Shown: one piece after another, positions 1 to 7,364 of the stretch | Position numbering within the stretch: position 1 is the first letter of the stretch | Layout of the letters: each line of letters starts with the position of its first letter | From: Lentisphaerota bacterium | GTDB lineage: Bacteria; Verrucomicrobiota; Kiritimatiellia; RFP12; JAAYLN01 | Length of the DNA stretch: 18,360 nucleotides | Direction of reading: 5' to 3' | Assembly (NCBI GenBank): GCA_012514915.1 | Contig: JAAYZJ010000086.1 | Span: 1-18,360, forward strand | The notes under the pieces: generated by a model | The model's database searches: none | What the model was told of the DNA's origin: nothing | The model's input: the letters and a program-made list of their open reading frames with translations, nothing else | Position numbers and translations under genes: made by a program

Positions 1-267
1 ATCTTCGAGGAGTTCAAGGGGACGGGCAACATGGAGCTGTGCCTCGACCGGGCGCTGGTCGACAAGCGGGTGTTCCCCTCCATCAATATCGAGAAGTCGG
101 GCACGCGCAAGGAGGAGCTGCTGCTCCATCCCGACGAGCTCAACCGCACCTGGATTTTGCGTCGGGCGCTGAACGGCGTGCCGCCCGTCGAATGCATGGA
201 GATGGTGATCAAGCGTCTCAAGAGCACCCGGAGCAACGCCGAGTTCCTCATGGGCATCAAGGAGTAG
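1..267 (+). CDS. rho: Transcription termination factor Rho, C-terminal end (5' partial)
   Basis: The window opens in frame inside this gene and shows its last 88 codons, ending at TAG 265-267. Rho is a homohexameric RNA/DNA helicase that pulls nascent RNA and releases stalled RNA polymerase. The visible part is the end of the RecA-like ATPase domain. It starts with IFEEFKGTGNMEL, then KRVFPSINIEKSGTRKEELL and WILRRAL, all close to the E. coli protein at the same places; the SGTRKEEL stretch belongs to the region that contacts RNA and the neighbouring subunit. The Walker motifs and the RNA-binding N-terminal domain lie outside the window. The Shine-Dalgarno of the next gene sits across the end of this one, so the two are probably co-transcribed and coupled. 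Identification is secure; nothing can be said about the N-terminal part. Confidence 0.96.
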   Translation: MFEEFKGTGNMELCLDRALVDKRVFPSINIEKSGTRKEELLLHPDELNRTWILRRALNGVPPVECMEMVIKRLKSTRSNAEFLMGIKE

Positions 268-274
268 TATCGCG

Positions 275-1579
275 ATGAAAGTCGAGCAACAAAAGGCCGG
301 CGACTGCCGGATCAAGCTGGTCATCAATGTTGGCGCGGAGGATGCCCGTCCCGACTACGAGAAAATCGTCGGCGAGTATGTCGCCCATGCGCGCCTCCCC
401 GGATTCCGCCCCGGCAAGGCGCCGCGCGCGGTCATCCTGCGCCGCTTCGAGCGCGAGCTCGACGAGGACGTGCGCCGCGCGCTGATCGCCCGGTTCCACC
501 GGCAGGCCATCGAGCAGGAGAAGCTCGATGTGGTCAACATCGTCGATGTCTCCGATGTCCTCTTCTCGGTTGAGACGGGGATTTCCTTCGTGCTGACCGT
601 CGACGTCGCCCCCGTCTTTAAGCTTCCCAAGTACCACAAAATTCCGCTCAAGGTCAACGCGGTCGAGGTCACCGAGCCGCAGATCGACGAACAGGTGAAC
701 GTCCTGCGCCGCTCGATGACGCGCTACGAGGCCGCGGATGCCCCCGTGGCCGCCGGCGACATGGCCCAGATCGATTACACGGCGACCACCGACGGCAAGC
801 CGTTGGGCGAGGTCTACCCGGACAGCGGGCGCTTCGCCGCCGCCACCGGGTTCTGGACCCATGCGGCGGAACCGTCCTTCATCCCCGGACTGGTCGACGT
901 GCTGATCGGCATGAAGGCCGGCGACAACCGTGCGCTCGCGGTCAAGTTCCCCAAGGATTTTGCGCTGGAGTCGCTGCGCGGCGTCAAAGCGGCCTATTCG
1001 CTGACGGTGCAGGCGGTGCGTGCCGCCTTGCCGCCGGATGACGGGGAACTCGTCAAGCAGGTCGGTATCGAGTCGATGGATGAGCTCCGCCGGCGTCTGC
1101 GCGAGAACCTCGAGCAGGAGGCCGCCCGCGCCGAGGAGCAGCGCCAGCGGCAGGAAATCAGCGACTACCTGCTGAAGAAGGCCGACTTTCCCCTGCCGCA
1201 GTCGGTCGTGGCCCAGGAGACGCAGCGCGTGCTGCGCCAGATGCTCGGCGAGATCGGCCAGCGGCCGGGCGCATCGGAGTTTGTCGAGAAGAACCGCGAG
1301 ACCTTGCTCAGCAACGCCTCCCAGGCGGCCACCACGCGGGTTCGCCTGAGCACCATGCTCGGGGCGATCGCCGCCGCGGAGAAGATCGAGGCGACGGAGG
1401 CCGAAATCAACGCGGAACTGGCGGCGGCGGCCAGCTACTACGCCAGCCGCGGCGAGAAGGACATGACCCCGGCCAAGCTGCGGGAGCGGATGGAGGAGTC
1501 GGGCGGGCTGCAGCAGGTCGCCCACGAGATCCGCGACGGCAAGGTGATGAAGTGGCTCCTGGATGATGCCAAGGCCTAG
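275..1579 (+). CDS. tig: Trigger factor, ribosome-associated chaperone and prolyl isomerase
   Basis: This 434-residue protein has the usual trigger-factor length and three-part layout. Residues 1-115 form the ribosome-binding domain with the signature GFRPGKAP at 43-50, the loop that docks at the peptide exit tunnel. About 160-250 is the FKBP-like peptidyl-prolyl isomerase domain, starting GDMAQIDYTA and containing FIPGLVDVLIGMKAGD. The rest, about 255-434, is the charged helical chaperone arm. It shields nascent chains as they leave the ribosome. The start is ATG 275, with AAGGAG at 259-264 overlapping the rho stop codon, so translation of the two genes may be coupled. The common partners clpP and clpX do not follow; instead a radical SAM gene begins inside the last 17 bases. 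Confidence 0.95.
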   Translation: MKVEQQKAGDCRIKLVINVGAEDARPDYEKIVGEYVAHARLPGFRPGKAPRAVILRRFERELDEDVRRALIARFHRQAIEQEKLDVVNIVDVSDVLFSVETGISFVLTVDVAPVFKLPKYHKIPLKVNAVEVTEPQIDEQVNVLRRSMTRYEAADAPVAAGDMAQIDYTATTDGKPLGEVYPDSGRFAAATGFWTHAAEPSFIPGLVDVLIGMKAGDNRALAVKFPKDFALESLRGVKAAYSLTVQAVRAALPPDDGELVKQVGIESMDELRRRLRENLEQEAARAEEQRQRQEISDYLLKKADFPLPQSVVAQETQRVLRQMLGEIGQRPGASEFVEKNRETLLSNASQAATTRVRLSTMLGAIAAAEKIEATEAEINAELAAAASYYASRGEKDMTPAKLRERMEESGGLQQVAHEIRDGKVMKWLLDDAKA

Positions 1580-2708
1580 TCGACAGGGTGGGGGGGCGGC
1601 GCCGCGACGGGCGGCTCCGCCGCGCAGGCGGGCAGGCGCGGACCAGCCGCGGCGGCCGCTGGCGCGCGTGCCCGGCCGCTTTGCCACGATCGAGCGCCTG
1701 CGCCGGTGGCTGGCGGAGAGCCGCGCCCGGACGGCATGCTGGTCGCAGGCCGGCTGGCAGCAACGGCAGTCGCTGGAGGCCGTCGATCTGGCGCGGCTGG
1801 GGCTGCTGCCCGACGAGGCCGCCATGCGGGCCGCCCTGCGCTACCCCGTCAAGGTTCCCCCGTATGTTCTCTCGCTGGTCGACTGGGACGATCCGCGCGA
1901 TCCGATCCGCCTGCAATGGCTCCCCGACGGTCGTGAATTGATGCGCCTCTGCTCCGATGCCAGCGACGATCCGTTCGGCGAGGCGCAGCAGGGGCCGTTT
2001 CCCGGCATGGTTCATCGTTTCCCCGACCGTGTTCTGCTGATGGTCTCGACGTGCTGCGCCACCCGCTGTCGCCACTGCACCCGCAAGAACCGCCTGGACG
2101 AGGCCGTCGCCCTTCCGCCGACGGCCCGCATGCTGGCGCAGGTCGCGGACTATATCCGCGGCGCGCCCGGCGTCCGCGAGGCGATCCTCTCGGGCGGCGA
2201 CCCGCTGCTGCTCTCCGACGCCCGGCTGCTGCGCTGGGTCGACGGGCTGGCCCGGCTGCCGCAGATCGACGCCGTGCGCATCGGGACCCGCGTCCCCTGC
2301 ACCCTGCCCATGCGGGTGACCGCCCCGCTGGCGCGCGCCCTCGGCCGGTCGGGCAAGGTCTGGGTCAACACGCAGTTCAACCACGTCCGCGAGATCACGC
2401 CGGAGAGTGCGCAGGCCTGCCGCCTCCTCGTCGAGGCGGGCATCCCCGTCTCGAACCAGAGCGTCCTGCTGCAGGGCGTCAACGATTCCGTCGAGGCGAT
2501 GGCCGACCTGTGCCGGGGGCTGCAGCGGATTCGCGTCCGCCCGTACTACGTCTTTGTCTGCGACCCCGTCACGGGAACGCTCCATTTCCGGACGCCGATC
2601 GCGAAAGCCCGCCGCATCGCGCGCGAACTGACGGAGCAAATCGGTGGCTTGCTGCTGCCGCGATTTGTCGTGGACCAACCCGGCGCGTCCGCCAAGCAAC
2701 CGATCTGA
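1563..2708 (+). CDS. Lysine 2,3-aminomutase (KamA/EpmB) family radical SAM enzyme, short form
   Basis: The 381-residue product belongs to the PLP-dependent radical SAM aminomutases. The iron-sulfur cluster motif CATRCRHC places cysteines at 165, 169 and 172, followed by R174. Other family blocks are ILSGGDPLLLSD (208-219), RIGTRVP (239-245), NTQFNHVREITPES (269-282) and RVRPYYVFVCD (324-334). D334 and D371 match the aspartates that hold the lysine side-chain amine in the clostridial enzyme, and K378 in DQPGASAK matches the PLP-binding lysine. This suggests lysine as substrate, giving beta-lysine, either free or for EF-P modification as with EpmB. The protein stops three residues after K378, so it lacks the C-terminal zinc/dimerisation tail of full-length KamA. 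No epmA or efp gene is in view. The first 35-40 residues are Arg/Ala/Pro-rich; an in-frame GTG at 1668 is an alternative start. ATG 1563 overlaps tig by 17 bases. Confidence 0.85.
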   Translation: MMPRPSRQGGGAAPRRAAPPRRRAGADQPRRPLARVPGRFATIERLRRWLAESRARTACWSQAGWQQRQSLEAVDLARLGLLPDEAAMRAALRYPVKVPPYVLSLVDWDDPRDPIRLQWLPDGRELMRLCSDASDDPFGEAQQGPFPGMVHRFPDRVLLMVSTCCATRCRHCTRKNRLDEAVALPPTARMLAQVADYIRGAPGVREAILSGGDPLLLSDARLLRWVDGLARLPQIDAVRIGTRVPCTLPMRVTAPLARALGRSGKVWVNTQFNHVREITPESAQACRLLVEAGIPVSNQSVLLQGVNDSVEAMADLCRGLQRIRVRPYYVFVCDPVTGTLHFRTPIAKARRIARELTEQIGGLLLPRFVVDQPGASAKQPI

Positions 2709-2742
2709 GGTTCGCCTGGCCGGTGATTCGCCCCAGAAAACC

Positions 2743-2750
2743 AGGAGAAG
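2743..2750 (+). promoter_or_regulatory. Ribosome-binding site fixing the start at 2755
   Basis: AGGAGAAG lies just upstream of ATG 2755, with seven bases between AGGAG and the start codon. The open frame runs 111 bases further upstream into the radical SAM gene, but only the 2755 start gives a Shine-Dalgarno and an immediate signal peptide. Confidence 0.75.
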
Positions 2751-2754
2751 GCAC

Positions 2755-5700
2755 ATGCATCGCTTGACCATGGGAATGCTCGCGCTCGCCGGCACGCTGG
2801 CGGGATGGACTCCGTCCGTGACGGCCGCCACCACGACCAATGCGCCCCTGCCGGGCCGCGGCGACCTCCTCGTGATCGACGCGACCGCCGGCCAGGTGGG
2901 CGGCAAGACCGTCATTACCCTGGGCGGCGGCCGCGAACGGTTGACGCTGACCGGCGCCGACTGCCCCGAGCAGAACAAGCACTATCCCATGACGCGGATT
3001 CCGAAGGAGATCCAGCTGCGCGACGGAGCCTTGTCCGTGCAGTTGGCCAGTGGCCTTCGCTTCGCCTACTACATCCGACCCAACATCCGCTACTATGGCG
3101 GCAAGGCGTTCGAGGCGGCCCTGCAGCAGTGGGATCGGTGGCCGGCCGCGTCGGAGCAGGTCTTTTCCGTGCGGCTACGGCGCCTGGACGACGCGGTCGA
3201 GTGGTGGCTGGACGGACGCTATCTCACGCGGACGCCGCTCGGCGACGGGCCGGAGGAACTGACGGTGAGCGTGTCCGACGGCGCCGGCCTGCGCCGGCTG
3301 GCGACGATCCCCGACCCTTCGCCGCCGGACGGGCGCCTGCTGCCGCTGGACCTGGCGGGATACCGCCACTTCGGCGGCGACACCCCCCTGGCGCCGCCGG
3401 AACCGCTCGATGCCGGCCTGCTGCGCCAGGTCCTGCTCGAACCGGGCGCGGGACGCATCGATGTCGGCCGCTCGCGCTGGCTCGGCCAGGCGGCCGACTC
3501 GGGATCCTTCTATGATCGCTACTATGTGCGCGGCGCCTTCGACGGCATCCCCGAGAGTCTGATCCTCCGCGTGCCGAAGCGGTTCTACACGCGCGTCTGG
3601 CTGCTCTGCGCGGTCGATCCGGCGGCCAGTCCCTGGATGACGGTGCGCATCGGCCGCTACCGCGAGTCGTGGGACGGCAGCGGGATGAGCGTGGGCGATA
3701 CGCACGTCAAGATCGATCCGAACGACCCCGCCGGTCTGCTGGAGATCCAGCCGGCCGGCCGGACGACCCTGCAGCGCGACGGCGCAGCGGTCGAAATCCC
3801 CCTCTACCGGGTGGCGGTACCGCTGGCGACCGATCAGGTGGCCGACTACCTGCAGTGGAAGGGAAACGACCCCAAACGGCAGGATTTCGGCGCGCCGCTC
3901 GACTGGTTCTATCTCGAATTCAGCCGCAAGATCGAGACGCGCCGCTCCATCAATTCCGGCATCTTCGACGCCAAGCCCCTCGGCCCGGCCAGCGGCGTCT
4001 CGATCCTGGACGCCACGCTGCAGAGCGAACCCGTTCAGGTGCTGGTGCATTCGCCTGAGGAGGGGTACAGCTTCTATCTGGACGCCCAGCCAGCCCTCCT
4101 GGTGGAGACCCGCAACGACACGGCCCGGACGCTTGCGGTCTCGATGCAGGCCGACTTGACCGACTTCGACGGCGCCACCCTCGTGCGGACGGCGTCCTTC
4201 CAGGCGCCCCCGGGTGTCGCCACCAACACCTGGCGGCTCGACGGACTGCCGGCCGGCTGGTTCGACGCGCGCCTGCGGTTCAGTGGCCAGGCGGGAGACG
4301 TGCCCTGGTTCCAGCACGCCTCGCTCGCCTTCGCCCTGCTGCCGCCCGATACGCGCCGGGCCGGCGCCGAATCGCCGTATGGCACCTGGTGGTTCCAAGG
4401 GAGCCACTACACCGAGCCCGACCCCGCGCGCATGCTGCCCCTGTTCCGCAAGATGGGCTTCCGGCACTCGTCGCCCAACATCAAGGGCGACGCCGCGCTT
4501 TTCCAGGCGTACCAGGTGACGCCCAGCATGATGGGCTACAAGAGCAAGGCGACGGCCACCAACACGCTCCCATGGACCAGCTTCATGACCAACTGGCCGA
4601 CGGTCAAGACCGCGATGATCTTCCACGAGACCGGGATCAAGGGCCTCTCGACCGCCCTGCCGCATGAGTTGACGGGGGCGCCGCCGGAACCCTTCAGCGA
4701 CGAGCAGCGCACGCAGCTCGATGCCTTGCGCGCCAAGCTCGAGGAGCAGGCGACGACCCTCCGGAAGCTCGATCCGGAGATGAAAATCATGGTCGGCAAC
4801 GGCACCACCATCTTCAACACCCTCTGGTTCCGCGAACAGCTTCCGACGACATTCTGGGATGTCTGCGGACTGGAGATGGCCGTCCAGACGCTCCACCCCG
4901 AGGGTCAGCCGAACGGCTGGAATCTCCAGTCGTTCTGGATCGCCCGCCAGATGGCCGATCACTACGGCTACACGAATTTCCCTGTCTCGACCTGCTTCGA
5001 GGTCGGCTACCGGCCGACGGCGCCGGGCGGTCTCTCGCTGAAACGCCAGGCCGACTGGTACGCCCGTGATGTGCTGCACATGCTGGCCTGGCGCAGCCCG
5101 CATATCAACGTCGGGCTGCTCGCGGATGTCAACGCCTCCTACTACACCAGCCGCTGGGGCTCGACCGGCGTCTTCGGCCGCTCGCCGCTGCATCTGCCCA
5201 AACCCGCCTTCGTCTCGCTCGCGACACTGACCCTTCAACTTGACCAGGCCGAGTTCCGCCGGTGCGTGCCGACCGGTTCGACCGGTGTCTACTGCTTCGA
5301 GTTCGCGCGCGGACGCGAGACCGTCTACGCCGTCTGGTGCAGCCGCGGCCGGCGCGCCGTCACGCTGTCGCTCGACGGGCGCCTGCGCGAGGTCATGGAC
5401 AGCATGGGGCGGAAGCTCGACCTTGCCCTCCGCCGCGGCCAGGTCGAATTGCCGGCTTCCGAATCCCCGCTGTATGTGGTCGCGCGCGGCACGCTCGAAG
5501 GCGTGGCACTGGGCGATCCCCTGCACGACAACGTCGTTCTGGGGGATTCCGAAGTGGTCGCCCCCCTGCGCCAGGCCGCCCAGTGGCGTGTCCGCGCGCA
5601 GGGCGACGAGACGTTCGGAGCCTTCTGTGACTACTGGCCGATGGTGCCGGGCGCGATCACCCTGGAGGGCGCCGCCGGGGACGGGCTGGCGCTGACGCTC

Positions 5701-6207
5701 AACCCGCAACCCGGCGTCAAGCCGATTGTGGCCCGCTATGCCGTGCTCGAGCCCGTGCAGGGCCCCCTGCCGGTCGCCGGAACCCCCGACACCCTCGGCG
5801 TCTGGGTGAAGGGCAATTCGGGATGGGGACGGATTGTCTTCGAAATTGTCGATGCCAACGGCCACCGCTGGCGTTCGAACCGCGGCGAGGGACAGTCATG
5901 GGATCTGTCCGATTGGGAGGGGGAGACCAGCATCAACCACGATGGGTGGCGCCTGGTCAGTCTGCCGTTGCCCGACGGCTATCCGTCAGGCTACTACAAG
6001 CCGTCGATGCGTCACTGGCGCCGCCTCGGCGAGGATGAGGACGGGATCCCGCCGCCGCCGGCCTATCCGATCGCGGTGACACGCCTCTTTGTGGTGCTGC
6101 GCGAGCAACTCGTCTACGGGACCACGATGACCACCCCCGCCTCGCCGACCATCGTGCTGCGCGACCTGACGGCCGGCCGCCGGGCGGATGGAGGGGATGC
6201 GCCGTGA
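2755..6207 (+). CDS. Large secreted glycoside-hydrolase-like protein (TIM-barrel core), family not recognised
   Basis: The 1150-residue product begins MHRLTMGMLALAGTLAGW, a typical signal peptide with likely cleavage after SVTA near residue 24. I see four regions. An N-terminal beta-rich module spans about 25-200. A second beta-rich module at about 225-520 includes DRYYVRGAFDGIPESLILRV. A putative TIM barrel at about 539-816 runs from ESPYGTWWFQGSHY to LHLPKPAFVSL. A C-terminal beta-sandwich, about 1005-1135, resembles carbohydrate-binding modules. In the barrel, acidic residues at likely strand ends are E625 (MIFHETG), E707 (GLEMAV) and E749 (TCFEVGY). By analogy with clan A glycosidases, E625 and E749 could be the catalytic pair, but this is inference. 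Proteins of this build are typical of large Lentisphaerota/Kiritimatiellota secretomes, and I cannot assign a named family. The gene starts 46 bases after the radical SAM gene and ends in a GTGA overlap with the next gene. Confidence 0.8.
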   Translation: MHRLTMGMLALAGTLAGWTPSVTAATTTNAPLPGRGDLLVIDATAGQVGGKTVITLGGGRERLTLTGADCPEQNKHYPMTRIPKEIQLRDGALSVQLASGLRFAYYIRPNIRYYGGKAFEAALQQWDRWPAASEQVFSVRLRRLDDAVEWWLDGRYLTRTPLGDGPEELTVSVSDGAGLRRLATIPDPSPPDGRLLPLDLAGYRHFGGDTPLAPPEPLDAGLLRQVLLEPGAGRIDVGRSRWLGQAADSGSFYDRYYVRGAFDGIPESLILRVPKRFYTRVWLLCAVDPAASPWMTVRIGRYRESWDGSGMSVGDTHVKIDPNDPAGLLEIQPAGRTTLQRDGAAVEIPLYRVAVPLATDQVADYLQWKGNDPKRQDFGAPLDWFYLEFSRKIETRRSINSGIFDAKPLGPASGVSILDATLQSEPVQVLVHSPEEGYSFYLDAQPALLVETRNDTARTLAVSMQADLTDFDGATLVRTASFQAPPGVATNTWRLDGLPAGWFDARLRFSGQAGDVPWFQHASLAFALLPPDTRRAGAESPYGTWWFQGSHYTEPDPARMLPLFRKMGFRHSSPNIKGDAALFQAYQVTPSMMGYKSKATATNTLPWTSFMTNWPTVKTAMIFHETGIKGLSTALPHELTGAPPEPFSDEQRTQLDALRAKLEEQATTLRKLDPEMKIMVGNGTTIFNTLWFREQLPTTFWDVCGLEMAVQTLHPEGQPNGWNLQSFWIARQMADHYGYTNFPVSTCFEVGYRPTAPGGLSLKRQADWYARDVLHMLAWRSPHINVGLLADVNASYYTSRWGSTGVFGRSPLHLPKPAFVSLATLTLQLDQAEFRRCVPTGSTGVYCFEFARGRETVYAVWCSRGRRAVTLSLDGRLREVMDSMGRKLDLALRRGQVELPASESPLYVVARGTLEGVALGDPLHDNVVLGDSEVVAPLRQAAQWRVRAQGDETFGAFCDYWPMVPGAITLEGAAGDGLALTLNPQPGVKPIVARYAVLEPVQGPLPVAGTPDTLGVWVKGNSGWGRIVFEIVDANGHRWRSNRGEGQSWDLSDWEGETSINHDGWRLVSLPLPDGYPSGYYKPSMRHWRRLGEDEDGIPPPPAYPIAVTRLFVVLREQLVYGTTMTTPASPTIVLRDLTAGRRADGGDAP

Positions 6208-7352
6208 GCCATCCGCGCCGGTCATCCTTGCTGGCGGGCTTGCTGGCCGCCTTCGCCGGCTTCGGGAGCCCCCTCCTGGCCGCCTCTGAGGAGTCGTTCT
6301 CGCTGCAGGAGATCCGGGCGGAGCAGGTTCACGGCCCCTACCTGCTCCGCGACGGCGATCGCCTGCAGCTCGGCGGCGCCGCCTACCAGATGCGGCTGGT
6401 CCCCCCCGACCGCCTCTCGTTCATCTCCCTGGCCACCGGCCGGGTCTATGGCCCCGTCCAGACCATCGAGGGGCGACTGGTGGAGATCGACGGCCGGATG
6501 TACGCATTCTCCTGGCGTGTCGACCAGATGGTGCCCGCGCCGCCGCCGCGGGCGCCGCTGCCCCCCGCCCCCCGGGCGCCGCCGCGTCCCGAACCCATCC
6601 CCATCCCCCCCCTCCACGCCCCCGAACCGCTTCGCCCGCGCACGGCATTGCCGCCGCCGCGCGACACGCGGCGCGCCACGTTCTGGATCGCGCCGACCGA
6701 CGACACCCCGATGAACTGGAAGGTCGATGGACGCCGCGCCCGTGATGTGGATCTCGCCCGCACGACGGTGGGCGGCGCGCTGGAGTGGCGCGGCTGGATG
6801 GCCGAGCTGCATCTCTCGCCGTCGGTCGATGGCGGCGAGCTCCTGCCACAGGGGATGGACGTCGTGCAATCCGACCTCGGCGACGGCACCGGCTGGTTGC
6901 TGGCGGTCGGTTACCGGCGCCCGCTGCTGGTGCGTGGCGACTGGGAAGTGACCGGCGGCGCCCGCGCCTCCCTCCGGCAGGATGCGCTGGAACTGACCAG
7001 CAACACCGCGTTCGGCCGGGCGGGCACCAACGAGACCGTCGATGTCTCCTACGCCACACAATCGTCCGACATCACCCTGACGGAATTCGCACTCTGGCTG
7101 GATATCGGGCTCGCTTATGCCGTCGACCACTGGGGCATCCACCTCGACCTCGCCTTCCAGCCGCTCGGAACGGTCGACGTGGACGGCGGCCTCGCCTACG
7201 GCGACCGCGAACTGCCCCTCAAGGCCGACCGTGATCAACCGCTGTCGATCGGCGTCGGCGGCTGGCTGGGATGGAACCGCTGGCGCGTGTTTGGCGACTT
7301 CACAACCGGCTCGGACCAGACCCTGCGCATCGGCATGATGGTTGATCTGTAA
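6204..7352 (+). CDS. Predicted outer-membrane beta-barrel protein with proline-rich linker
   Basis: The 382-residue product has a signal peptide (SSLLAGLLAAFAGFGSPLLA, cleavage near residue 26). A small periplasmic segment follows (about 27-108). Then comes a strongly proline-rich linker at 109-156, containing VPAPPPRAPLPPAPRAPPRP. The rest (about 158-382) is alternating hydrophobic and polar strands such as WEVTGGARASL and HWGIHLDLAFQPLG, with glycine-rich turns, as expected of a small outer-membrane barrel of perhaps eight strands. It ends in leucine rather than the usual terminal aromatic residue, which weakens the barrel call a little. The start is GTG 6204, overlapping the previous stop as GTGA, with GGAGGGG at 6190-6196 as ribosome-binding site. 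Coupling suggests a product made in step with the 1150-residue secreted protein, perhaps anchoring or docking it at the cell surface. No family is recognised. Confidence 0.75.
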   Translation: MSHPRRSSLLAGLLAAFAGFGSPLLAASEESFSLQEIRAEQVHGPYLLRDGDRLQLGGAAYQMRLVPPDRLSFISLATGRVYGPVQTIEGRLVEIDGRMYAFSWRVDQMVPAPPPRAPLPPAPRAPPRPEPIPIPPLHAPEPLRPRTALPPPRDTRRATFWIAPTDDTPMNWKVDGRRARDVDLARTTVGGALEWRGWMAELHLSPSVDGGELLPQGMDVVQSDLGDGTGWLLAVGYRRPLLVRGDWEVTGGARASLRQDALELTSNTAFGRAGTNETVDVSYATQSSDITLTEFALWLDIGLAYAVDHWGIHLDLAFQPLGTVDVDGGLAYGDRELPLKADRDQPLSIGVGGWLGWNRWRVFGDFTTGSDQTLRIGMMVDL

Positions 7353-7364
7353 GGCGGAAAGCCC

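Noticed and set aside
257..1825. 522-codon minus-strand open frame opposite tig
   Set aside because: Tig is unmistakable on the plus strand; the antisense frame has no motifs.
3175..5865. 896-codon open frame on the minus strand opposite the large secreted protein
   Set aside because: It is a GC-driven shadow. The translation is Arg/Gly/Ala/His-rich with no recognisable motifs, while the plus strand has a Shine-Dalgarno, signal peptide and domain structure.
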